A DNA stretch of 5,808 nt from Patescibacteria group bacterium UBA1449 (GCA_002335355.1 DCTD01000113.1:212-6019), one strand, 5' to 3'; numbered from the stretch's first letter, positions 1-5,725 are shown. Notes: generated by a model not told the origin, from the sequence alone. Numbers and translations: made by a program.

Positions 1-1
1 T

Positions 2-28
2 AGAGCCAAACAATCTCCACGCCGGTAA
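2..28 (+). CDS. possible 3' end of an upstream gene (partial)
   Basis: The reading frame starting at base 2 runs RAKQSPRR and stops at TAA 26-28, about 25 bp before a strong intrinsic terminator. That spacing is what the tail of a gene would show. The other forward frames either stop at once (TAG at 1-3) or read through the terminator hairpin, which makes them less likely. Eight residues are too few to identify a family; the basic tail is all that can be seen. It could equally be non-coding, or the previous gene could end at the TAG at 1-3. Confidence 0.25.
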   Translation, partial: RAKQSPRR

Positions 29-53
29 TGATCGTTTCTACTTGTATGATATT

Positions 54-79
54 AAAAAGGGCCCCAAAGGCCCTTTTTT
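54..79 (+). terminator. intrinsic (Rho-independent) terminator, possibly bidirectional
   Basis: The stem GGGCC (59-63) pairs with GGCCC (69-73) around the loop CCAAA. The preceding A run (54-58) can pair with the following T run (74-79), which serves as the U-tract. The A run on the left makes the same hairpin usable on the opposite strand. It separates the upstream gene from the gene starting at 170. Confidence 0.85.
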
Positions 80-111
80 GGTGGTTACTATCTTAGTGGA
101 GTTTTATTTTA

Positions 112-153
112 TTAACTTAAGTTAACTATAAAACCATTAACTTCAATTAGTTA
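112..153. promoter_or_regulatory. cluster of TTAACT inverted repeats, candidate operator
   Basis: A perfect 14-bp palindrome, TTAACTTAAGTTAA, occupies 112-125. A further TTAACTT begins at 137, and TAACT (138-142) pairs with AGTTA (149-153) across a 6-nt spacer. TTAACT therefore starts at 112, 122 and 137, with AGTTA(A) copies on the other arm. The last arm abuts the extended -10 of the gene at 170, so a protein bound here could block RNA polymerase. No regulator is seen in the window. AT-rich sequence makes chance palindromes more likely, so the operator role is inference. Confidence 0.4.
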
Positions 154-162
154 TGATAGAAT
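154..162 (+). promoter_or_regulatory. extended -10 promoter of the gene at 170
   Basis: TGATAGAAT reads as an extended -10 (TG, one base, TAGAAT) ending 7 nt before ATG 170. No convincing -35 lies 16-18 bp upstream. Transcription would begin at or next to the ATG, giving a leaderless mRNA, and no Shine-Dalgarno sequence is present. The same layout occurs before the genes at 2485 and 5657. It also rules against the TTG at 164 as the start, because that codon would sit one base from the -10. Confidence 0.55.
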
Positions 163-169
163 CTTGACT

Positions 170-610
170 ATGAAAGAACATCTTAGAATTAGAACCTTAA
201 CTGCTAGACCTGGTATTGAACAGCGCCATGAATTTTTTGTTCAAACTGCTAGTAGAGAGAGTATTCGTGAAGTTTCATCTCAAGCCATATTAGGAGTTTT
301 GGCATGGAACAACAATGATGGAAGTGTAACGATTTGCCTTGAAAACCCTGTAAAAGGAGGTCCTGTTGCGGTATGTTACAACGGTCAGAGTGAAGAATTG
401 ATACCGGGAGAGATGACTTCGTATGCAAGTGGTACCTTAGTTTTATTTTTGCAGAAACCAGACTGTGCTCAAATTATTCTTATCGATAGAGAAGCAAAAG
501 AGGACTATCATAATCTTCGTTTAAAACCAACAAAATCTGTATCTTTTCCACAACATCACAATTCAGTCTTACTCTTTAAAAAAAGAGTGCATAAAAAGTT
601 ACCACGCTAG
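170..610 (+). CDS. hypothetical protein, beta-rich, 146 aa
   Basis: I do not recognise a family. The protein has no signal peptide and no membrane segment, so it is probably cytosolic. The N-terminal third is mixed and charged. Residues about 38-106 alternate short hydrophobic stretches (AILGVLAW, SVTICLEN, PVAVCYNG, TLVLFLQ, QIILID) with turns rich in Gly, Asn and Asp, as expected of a small beta-sandwich or barrel. The tail (about 137-146, KKRVHKKLPR) is strongly basic and could touch nucleic acid or membrane phospholipid; that is a guess. Cysteines lie at 56, 69 and 99. The start is placed at ATG 170, two codons inside a longer TTG-initiated frame, because an extended -10 ends 7 nt upstream of it. 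Six of ten arginine codons are AGA, while the next gene uses CGT and CGG more, a slight difference in codon use. The gene is 46 bp upstream of the signal peptidase gene with no terminator between, so readthrough is possible. Confidence 0.75.
   Translation: MKEHLRIRTLTARPGIEQRHEFFVQTASRESIREVSSQAILGVLAWNNNDGSVTICLENPVKGGPVAVCYNGQSEELIPGEMTSYASGTLVLFLQKPDCAQIILIDREAKEDYHNLRLKPTKSVSFPQHHNSVLLFKKRVHKKLPR
571..588. repeat. 7-bp perfect inverted repeat inside the end of the 170-610 gene
   Basis: ACTCTTT (571-577) and AAAGAGT (582-588) flank four A residues. It would form a small hairpin in the mRNA about 20 nt before the stop codon. No T-run follows, so it is not an intrinsic terminator. It may only reflect the codons for LFKKRV. 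Confidence 0.35.
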
Positions 611-623
611 GTTCGTATAAACC

Positions 624-632
624 TGTTATGCT
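624..632 (+). promoter_or_regulatory. extended -10 candidate for the signal peptidase gene
   Basis: TGTTATGCT matches TGnTAnnnT, 24 nt before ATG 657. A start of transcription near 639 would give a short leader of about 18 nt opening with the Shine-Dalgarno-like AAGGA (639-643). No good -35 is visible. Spacing to the ATG differs from the leaderless pattern of the other three genes. Confidence 0.4.
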
Positions 633-638
633 ACCATT

Positions 639-643
639 AAGGA
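639..643 (+). promoter_or_regulatory. Shine-Dalgarno-like AAGGA before the gene at 657
   Basis: AAGGA lies 13 nt upstream of ATG 657, longer than the usual 5-9 nt. It is the only SD-like sequence in front of any of the four genes. No alternative ATG, GTG or TTG occurs in frame between it and the upstream stop at 618-620, so the ATG at 657 remains the best start. Confidence 0.35.
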
Positions 644-656
644 TACTAAATTACGT

Positions 657-2462
657 ATGTATCAAACCACAATCAATGCCATAAAGATTTGGTTGTTTTC
701 ACTGGTTAGTTTTCTTGGTGTGGTAGTTGTGGCAACAAAGGGTTTTCGGGAGGACTTTAGCCAGGTACAAACAACGACTTCAGACATTTATTCAGCGCTT
801 TTACTGGTGATTGCCCTCATTGGCTCGATTGCCTTTATTATTGCAGTAGCCGGATTTATTTCTCAGCAAATAAGAGGTAGTGATGTTGACAAAAAACGTT
901 CATTTTGGTGGCATTTAACATATCCGTTTAAATTTTTCTTTCTTGGAGCCATTTTTCCGTTATATCTGTTTTTTTACTTAACTCAACCGTTTAAAGCTAT
1001 AAAACTCCTGGTGACAAAAGGTGTTTGTAACTTGCAAAGGTTTTTATCAACCCATCGTAAAGAAGTACTGCTCAGAATCTTTGGAGTGGTCCTGACGGTA
1101 ACAATTATCTTGCCGGTCTGGGCTGGTGGATACATGGCTGCAGGTGTTATTGGTTATGAAATTGTTAATAACATTGTTAGGTTTCAAGATGAACCGATCC
1201 CGATTACTGGCACTGGCTCGATGTATCCGACCTTTCCCAAAGGGGAGGGGAAAGACCCAGCAGAACTATCCAAACAAATTGTCGGATCTCCCGGTATGCA
1301 ACCCTATCCCAACGGCATTGTGCTCTTTGGCAAAAAGTACTTTGGTCACGATATCGGCCGATTTGATATCGTCACCTTTACTAATGAGAAAGTTCAAGCA
1401 GTTAGCCAAAAAAATTATGGTAGTGGTGGTGGGTTTATGAAACGGGTTATAGGTATGCCGGGGGATGTGCTGGAGATTAGAAACGGCCTTGTTTATCTTA
1501 ATAACGAACCGTTAAAAGAACCCTATACTGCTAAACCTCACTCAACTTTTGGAGGAGAGTTTTTACCGGAATGCACTCAAATAACAGTACCCAGTAACAA
1601 AGTGTTTGTCATGGGAGACAACCGTAAAGGCAGTGGAGACTCCCGTCATGATATTGGGTTTGTAGATTTGGCTGATGTTGATCATGTTATCCCTTTTGCC
1701 AGACAAACCGGGCTCTATGATAAACGCTGGCGGGATACCACTAACGACTTAAGTGATGCAACTAAAATTAAGATTGACCGGGAATCGTATCTTGAACTGC
1801 TGAACCAAAAACGCCAGGAAGCCGGAGTTAAGCCCCTTGTCTATCAAAAAAAACTGGAAACGGCGGCAGCTTTACGGGGAAAAGTGATTTTAGAATACAA
1901 CGACTTTTCGTATGAAGCCACTCAAAGCGGATACACTATGGCGCAAGCGCTGAGTGATGCCGACTACTGGAACATTATCTATGGGGAAGCCAAAACTCAA
2001 GGGTACTACGAAGCTGCTGAGTTGTTAGAAAACCAGTTGGAACAAACAGGGTATACAGAGTTTCTGTTAAATCCTGAGTATCAGGAGATTGGGATAGCTG
2101 AGGTTGAGGGGGAGTTAAATGGTTGTCCAGCTCAAGTGGTTGTCCAGCATATTGCTGGCTACGTGCCACCTAATTATGCTCCTGATGTGGTTGAAAGCTG
2201 GAAAACTGCTTTAGTTCGGCTGCGGGAAATACAACCTGGATGGGAGCAGCTAAAAACGTATGGTGAGTATTATGAGAAGAATAAAGCAGACGTTGATAGG
2301 ATTACCCAGATTATTGCTCAACGCATCTCGATTGCAGAGGTGGTTGTGAAAAAAATGGTAGCCAACCAATGGCTATCTAAAGCCGAGGAAAACCTCATTG
2401 AAGATGACAAGAGTTTGGCTGGTGAGCAGGATGGTCTTGCCGAACGCCTGAACAATCAATAA
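657..2462 (+). CDS. lepB: signal peptidase I (S26) fused to a C-terminal CAP/SCP-like domain
   Basis: The 601-residue membrane protein should cleave signal peptides from exported preproteins on the outer face of the membrane. Hydrophobic segments lie at about 9-27, 45-69, 90-109 and 138-170, more than the one or two usual for bacterial signal peptidase I. The S26 domain follows: GTGSMYPT with nucleophile Ser188, MKRVIGMPGD with general base Lys262, and MGDNRKGSGDSR (319-330), the family's last conserved box. Ser/Lys is the bacterial arrangement. Residues about 376-503 resemble a CAP domain: the opening helix (YLELLNQKRQEAG), a YGEAK matching the GEN motif (Glu444), and LNPEYQEIGIA (471-481) matching the canonical LNPxxxEIGVG strand. 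Tyr419 and Tyr466 stand where CAP proteins normally have metal-site histidines. The last ~95 residues look helical and charged. The glycosyltransferase gene follows after 22 bp. The peptidase call is secure; the CAP call is good, and its function is unknown. The symbol refers to the peptidase domain only. Confidence 0.93.
   Translation: MYQTTINAIKIWLFSLVSFLGVVVVATKGFREDFSQVQTTTSDIYSALLLVIALIGSIAFIIAVAGFISQQIRGSDVDKKRSFWWHLTYPFKFFFLGAIFPLYLFFYLTQPFKAIKLLVTKGVCNLQRFLSTHRKEVLLRIFGVVLTVTIILPVWAGGYMAAGVIGYEIVNNIVRFQDEPIPITGTGSMYPTFPKGEGKDPAELSKQIVGSPGMQPYPNGIVLFGKKYFGHDIGRFDIVTFTNEKVQAVSQKNYGSGGGFMKRVIGMPGDVLEIRNGLVYLNNEPLKEPYTAKPHSTFGGEFLPECTQITVPSNKVFVMGDNRKGSGDSRHDIGFVDLADVDHVIPFARQTGLYDKRWRDTTNDLSDATKIKIDRESYLELLNQKRQEAGVKPLVYQKKLETAAALRGKVILEYNDFSYEATQSGYTMAQALSDADYWNIIYGEAKTQGYYEAAELLENQLEQTGYTEFLLNPEYQEIGIAEVEGELNGCPAQVVVQHIAGYVPPNYAPDVVESWKTALVRLREIQPGWEQLKTYGEYYEKNKADVDRITQIIAQRISIAEVVVKKMVANQWLSKAEENLIEDDKSLAGEQDGLAERLNNQ
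2121..2148 (+). repeat. 11-bp direct repeat, GGTTGTCCAGC
   Basis: GGTTGTCCAGC occurs at 2121-2131 and again at 2138-2148, separated by 6 bp. The 17-bp period puts the copies in different reading frames, so they encode different residues (GCPA and VVQH) in the last strands of the CAP-like domain. It may be a small local duplication or chance. Confidence 0.5.
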
Positions 2463-2469
2463 AAACTTC

Positions 2470-2478
2470 TGTTAAAAT
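2470..2478 (+). promoter_or_regulatory. extended -10 promoter of the DUF2723 gene
   Basis: TGTTAAAAT ends 6 nt before ATG 2485, within the 22-bp gap after the signal peptidase stop codon. No -35 is evident, as is common with an extended -10. The spacing predicts a leaderless mRNA. The gene could therefore be transcribed on its own as well as by readthrough from upstream. Confidence 0.55.
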
Positions 2479-2484
2479 AGAAAA

Positions 2485-4674
2485 ATGAAATTTTGGTCGG
2501 AGATTGTTCAATCACAGTGGAAGATTGGGGCAATTGTCAGCCTGGCATTTTTCTGTCTTTATCTTTTTACTGCTCCGCAAACCAATGTCTCCTACGCTGA
2601 TTCAGATGTCTTGATTACCGTTGGCTACCACTTAGGCATAGCCCATCCGCCAGGATATTCCTTGTACAGTTTACTAGTGTTTCTTGTGACCCACCTACCA
2701 ATTCCAGGGACTGTTGCTTTCAAGGCTCATCTGTTAAGTGCTGTGCTTCACAGTCTTACTTTACTGTTTTTATACGCTGCAGTTTGGCATCTGGTATCGT
2801 ATTTTCGTGAGAAAACTAAGAAAACGTTGTTGCCAAAACCACTTGAACGTTGGCTGATTAGTACGGTATCAGTTGGCATGCTGGGCGGTTCTTTTTTGTT
2901 TTGGACGTATAGTATTGTGGCTGAAAAATATGCCTTAAATGATCTCTTTGCAGCTTTAATCATCTTCTGCGTTATAACCATTTATACCCAAAAAGAAATA
3001 CATTTTAAAAAGTATTGGTTGTTTCTCTCGGCTACAGTTGGTTTAGCGCTTGGGTATCATCAAACCATTGTCTTGCTGCTTCCTATGTTATTAGTTTTTG
3101 CTTTTCTAAAACGGTCAAGTTTAAAACCATATGTAATTCCGGTAGTGTTAACAGCTGGAGCAGTATTCTTAGTTCATATAAGCTTACTTTTAGCTTTAAA
3201 CTCCAGACAGGTACCGGTAAGTTGGCGATTTGAATCAACTAAGCAAGGAATCTACAACGAACTTACTAGAAAAGAACTCTCCGGCTACATGGTTGTTTCA
3301 GGTAAACAACGAGGGATGTATCTCAATGAAATATCTTTAGAAGAAATTGAACAAAAAGTGCCGGTTGTTTTGGGACTGTTTAAAGACTTTTTTGGTTTGC
3401 CAGCCTGTTTACTGGTTTTTTTGGGCCTTTTTTATCTTATAAAACAAAAACGAAAAGATCAGGTTTTACTGGGCAGTCTATTTCTGTTTACGACGGTCTT
3501 TATTCCTCTCTATGTTGAGTGGCCCCAGGATTTGTCCGGTCAGTCAATCCAGATCCGCCAGCACCTTTTAAGCTACATTGGTATCCCGCTATTTATTAGT
3601 TTGGGACTAATGTATCTTCTCTCGCTGCTTAACACATCTTCACTGGCTAAGATGAATCGGAGTTTAGTTCGTATTGGGGTTACTACTGGGGCTTTGGCAT
3701 CTGTGGTCTGGCATATCCAGGCCATGTACCCCCAGGTTTCACTTCGGCACTTTGACTTTGTTAACCGGTTTTATACTCACATTCTAAGTGAAGTTCCGTC
3801 CAATACCCTGCTTGCATGTAATAGCGATGTCTCTTGTTTTGCCTTACTGTATCTGCAAAAAGTAGAAAATATCAGACCAGATGTGGTGATTGTGCCGCAT
3901 ATGTACCGGTTTGTTGAAGATGATCTAAATAGACACCAAGACATTAAAGGGTTTGCCTACAAACACAATCCAGAATTGTTTTTAGACTATTTAACGTTTA
4001 ACCAGGGCAAGCGGCCGGTAATGATGGTTGATTTTCAAAAGGTCTACTACGACCTCCTGGGGATGGATTATGGTTTCTTTACCTATGTCCCTTACGAGGG
4101 CTATGGAGAAATAACTCGTGAGTCTGCCGCAATATCTACTATTCCACAACAATATTCCAAAGAACTTTCCTCAATTCAGTTTGCTGCCTTTGACCATATG
4201 CGACAGCAACTTAAAGCTGCTATGGCACAACGACATAGGCTTAACGTGATGATCTTAGCCCGGATGGGGAAACAACAGAAAGCATTGACTGACCAAGAAA
4301 TTCGTCAAGCAGATATCTTAAGCAGTAACTTGCCGGTTACTTATCAACATGCTAATGACCTGTCAGGAGCTTTTGCTTTAAACACGACAACCTATGCTCT
4401 TTTTGCATCTGTTGATCGAAAGCAGCGTAATGTTGATGATCTGATTGAAGCAGGTGACTTTTTTCTTGAAGCGGGAGATGTTGATAGAGCTATCTTTGGG
4501 TACCAGAGCGCTCTCAATTTTATGCCGCTTAATAAATCGGCCCGGCTTAAACTAGCACAGCTTTATGAGCAGAAAGATCGAACCCAGAAAGCGTTGTCTG
4601 AATATCAAAATATTCTTATCTACTATCCGGAAAATCAGGAAGCTCGAGATGGTGTAGATCGTTTAACCAACTAA
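2485..4674 (+). CDS. DUF2723 (GT-C-type) membrane glycosyltransferase with C-terminal TPR repeats
   Basis: This is a 729-residue polytopic membrane protein, likely a lipid-linked-sugar-dependent glycosyltransferase acting on the outer face of the membrane. The N-terminus matches DUF2723, the family of human TMEM260, a protein O-mannosyltransferase: one hydrophobic segment (about 14-30), then a first loop YADSD with Asp39, then YHLGIAHPPGYSLYSLL (48-64), the family's hallmark. Further hydrophobic segments lie at about 83-105, 124-141, 151-167, 177-207, 215-237, 302-319, 328-343, 360-382 and 394-410. A soluble region from about 411 holds two TPRs (about 652-683 and 684-717), which may bind a protein partner or acceptor. 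The family's DSGE motif reads DSDV here, so its Glu is replaced by Val42. An extended -10 sits 6 nt before the ATG. The stop overlaps the stop of the convergent CoA gene. The context, next to a signal peptidase, suggests modification of secreted or surface proteins; donor and acceptor are unknown. Confidence 0.85.
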   Translation: MKFWSEIVQSQWKIGAIVSLAFFCLYLFTAPQTNVSYADSDVLITVGYHLGIAHPPGYSLYSLLVFLVTHLPIPGTVAFKAHLLSAVLHSLTLLFLYAAVWHLVSYFREKTKKTLLPKPLERWLISTVSVGMLGGSFLFWTYSIVAEKYALNDLFAALIIFCVITIYTQKEIHFKKYWLFLSATVGLALGYHQTIVLLLPMLLVFAFLKRSSLKPYVIPVVLTAGAVFLVHISLLLALNSRQVPVSWRFESTKQGIYNELTRKELSGYMVVSGKQRGMYLNEISLEEIEQKVPVVLGLFKDFFGLPACLLVFLGLFYLIKQKRKDQVLLGSLFLFTTVFIPLYVEWPQDLSGQSIQIRQHLLSYIGIPLFISLGLMYLLSLLNTSSLAKMNRSLVRIGVTTGALASVVWHIQAMYPQVSLRHFDFVNRFYTHILSEVPSNTLLACNSDVSCFALLYLQKVENIRPDVVIVPHMYRFVEDDLNRHQDIKGFAYKHNPELFLDYLTFNQGKRPVMMVDFQKVYYDLLGMDYGFFTYVPYEGYGEITRESAAISTIPQQYSKELSSIQFAAFDHMRQQLKAAMAQRHRLNVMILARMGKQQKALTDQEIRQADILSSNLPVTYQHANDLSGAFALNTTTYALFASVDRKQRNVDDLIEAGDFFLEAGDVDRAIFGYQSALNFMPLNKSARLKLAQLYEQKDRTQKALSEYQNILIYYPENQEARDGVDRLTN
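4671..4674. other. overlapping convergent stop codons
   Basis: The four bases CTAA hold both the TAA of the forward gene (4672-4674) and the TAG of the reverse gene (complement of 4671-4673). The genes therefore abut tail to tail, with no intergenic sequence and no hairpin plus T-run on either side. Transcripts must end inside the opposite gene or by another mechanism. Confidence 0.9.
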
Positions 4675-5657
4675 CTGGTCTTAGCAGTAGTTAAAAACTG
4701 TCGACACCACTCTTTCTTCTCCTGGGTGACTTCAACAGCAACTAACCCTTGATCTGGCTGTCCGTAGAGGATGTGACTGCCTAGCGGTAAGAGAAGTATG
4801 GCTGGCAAAACCGTTAAGTCCTCTTCCCCATGAACATGTATGTGCATTTTCTTGTCTATTGCAGTTTTCAGGTCTTCACTGACTTCTCTGGTTATCGTTC
4901 CGGCTGGGTTATTGCTGACTAATACAGAGTTTGGGTCTAAAAATGTATGAATAGCTGGGTAAGTCGGATGGCGTTTGGTCAATGAATCAAAGATAAAGAC
5001 AGTAACCGGCATCTGGTGCTGAAAAACAAACCAGGACACTTCATCTCCAATTGCCAAGTTTGGGGTATGAGGGTTTAAGTGTTTAATAATGTCAAGGCGT
5101 TGGGAGTTGGGAAAGAGTTTTCCCAGAGGTTTTTTTAAGGCTTGTTTTTGCTGGTTAGTCAACTCAAAGTCCCTTTTTAACACGGTTGCATAGATAACAC
5201 CCTCTCTGTTAATACTTCCCTCTCTTATCCGAGTTGAGGTAATTGCTTCACCTCGGGAGTCAGTGGCTACCTCACAAACTTCGATTGGGAGTTTCGGCAA
5301 ATCATAAACGTTTTTTCTGACTGCATTGATAATTACCGCTCCTTTTTCAGTCAACGGACTGACAATAAGGGCCTGAATGTCATTTTCAACTAAGGTTGGC
5401 CCAAAAATGTCCCACAGTTTCACAAAACTGACATGGGATCGACAACTAACACTTTTAAGGTAGTCTTTTACGGTTTGCACCCTGACGTCATACGGTTGAA
5501 TAGTATCAGAGTATGGTTTGTTGAGCGTCATGCTGTCTTGAGTAACTCCAATTACCAGATGGTCTGCTTTCGTAATAGCATAGGACAGGAGGTTCTCATG
5601 GCCTTTATGAAAATGATCAAATGTGCCTCCAAGGGCGGCAACAGCATAGGGTTTCAT
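4671..5657 (-). CDS. bifunctional phosphopantetheine adenylyltransferase / GTP-dependent dephospho-CoA kinase (archaeal types fused)
   Basis: The 328-residue cytosolic enzyme should perform the last two steps of coenzyme A synthesis: 4'-phosphopantetheine to dephospho-CoA with ATP, then to CoA with GTP. Residues 1-150 are a nucleotidyltransferase of the archaeal/eukaryotic PPAT type: GGTFDHFHKGH (10-20) carries the HxGH motif (17-20), and TSTRIREG (140-147) is the second nucleotide-binding motif. Residues about 165-325 match DUF359, the archaeal GTP-dependent dephospho-CoA kinase: LKKPLGKLFP (174-183), IGDEVS (203-208), DSLTKR (224-229), NPAGTIT (250-256), GEEDLTVLPA (277-286) and YGQPDQG (298-304). 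All motifs are in order, so both domains look intact. Archaea usually encode the two as separate proteins; eukaryotic CoA synthase is a similar fusion but with an unrelated CoaE-type kinase. An extended -10 ends 6 nt before the ATG. The strand and function set it apart from its envelope neighbours. The domain calls are confident; dual activity is inferred. Confidence 0.93.
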   Translation of the reverse strand: MKPYAVAALGGTFDHFHKGHENLLSYAITKADHLVIGVTQDSMTLNKPYSDTIQPYDVRVQTVKDYLKSVSCRSHVSFVKLWDIFGPTLVENDIQALIVSPLTEKGAVIINAVRKNVYDLPKLPIEVCEVATDSRGEAITSTRIREGSINREGVIYATVLKRDFELTNQQKQALKKPLGKLFPNSQRLDIIKHLNPHTPNLAIGDEVSWFVFQHQMPVTVFIFDSLTKRHPTYPAIHTFLDPNSVLVSNNPAGTITREVSEDLKTAIDKKMHIHVHGEEDLTVLPAILLLPLGSHILYGQPDQGLVAVEVTQEKKEWCRQFLTTAKTS

Positions 5658-5663
5658 ACCCTT

Positions 5664-5672
5664 ATTGTAACA
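5664..5672 (-). promoter_or_regulatory. extended -10 promoter of the CoA gene
   Basis: On the reverse strand the sequence reads TGTTACAAT, then six bases (AAGGGT), then ATG. The geometry is identical to that of the gene at 2485 (TGTTAAAAT, six bases, ATG). A leaderless transcript is predicted. The AAGGGT touches the ATG and is too close to act as a normal ribosome binding site. Confidence 0.6.
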
Positions 5673-5725
5673 AACTGCTTTAGTGGTTTTATTTTCACTA
5701 CGTTGTCAGGATAAACATGGAGGTA

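Noticed and set aside
575..590. TTT AAA AAA A run near the end of the 170-610 gene as a programmed frameshift site
   Set aside because: The phase does not fit a classical slippery heptamer, and the -1 frame stops within a few codons, giving nearly the same protein.
609..624. AGGTT/AACCT hairpin between the first two genes
   Set aside because: The stem is only 5 bp and is followed by no T-run, so it is not an intrinsic terminator; it also overlaps the stop codon by chance.
1126..1440. Overlapping forward frame of 104 codons inside the signal peptidase gene, and similar frames at 1975-2169, 2748-2981, 3015-3233 and 5433-5714
   Set aside because: All are shadows in other frames or strands of genes with strong motif support, and none shows a recognisable domain.
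4600..4615. GAATAT/ATATTC hairpin as terminator of the reverse CoA gene
   Set aside because: The stem is AT-only in its core and has no T-run on either strand; it lies in coding sequence of the glycosyltransferase.
4671..5657. The window being archaeal because of the CoA enzymes
   Set aside because: The signal peptidase has the bacterial Ser/Lys dyad with the RVIGMPGD motif, whereas archaeal signal peptidases are of the ER type without that lysine; transfer of the CoA gene explains the mixture better.
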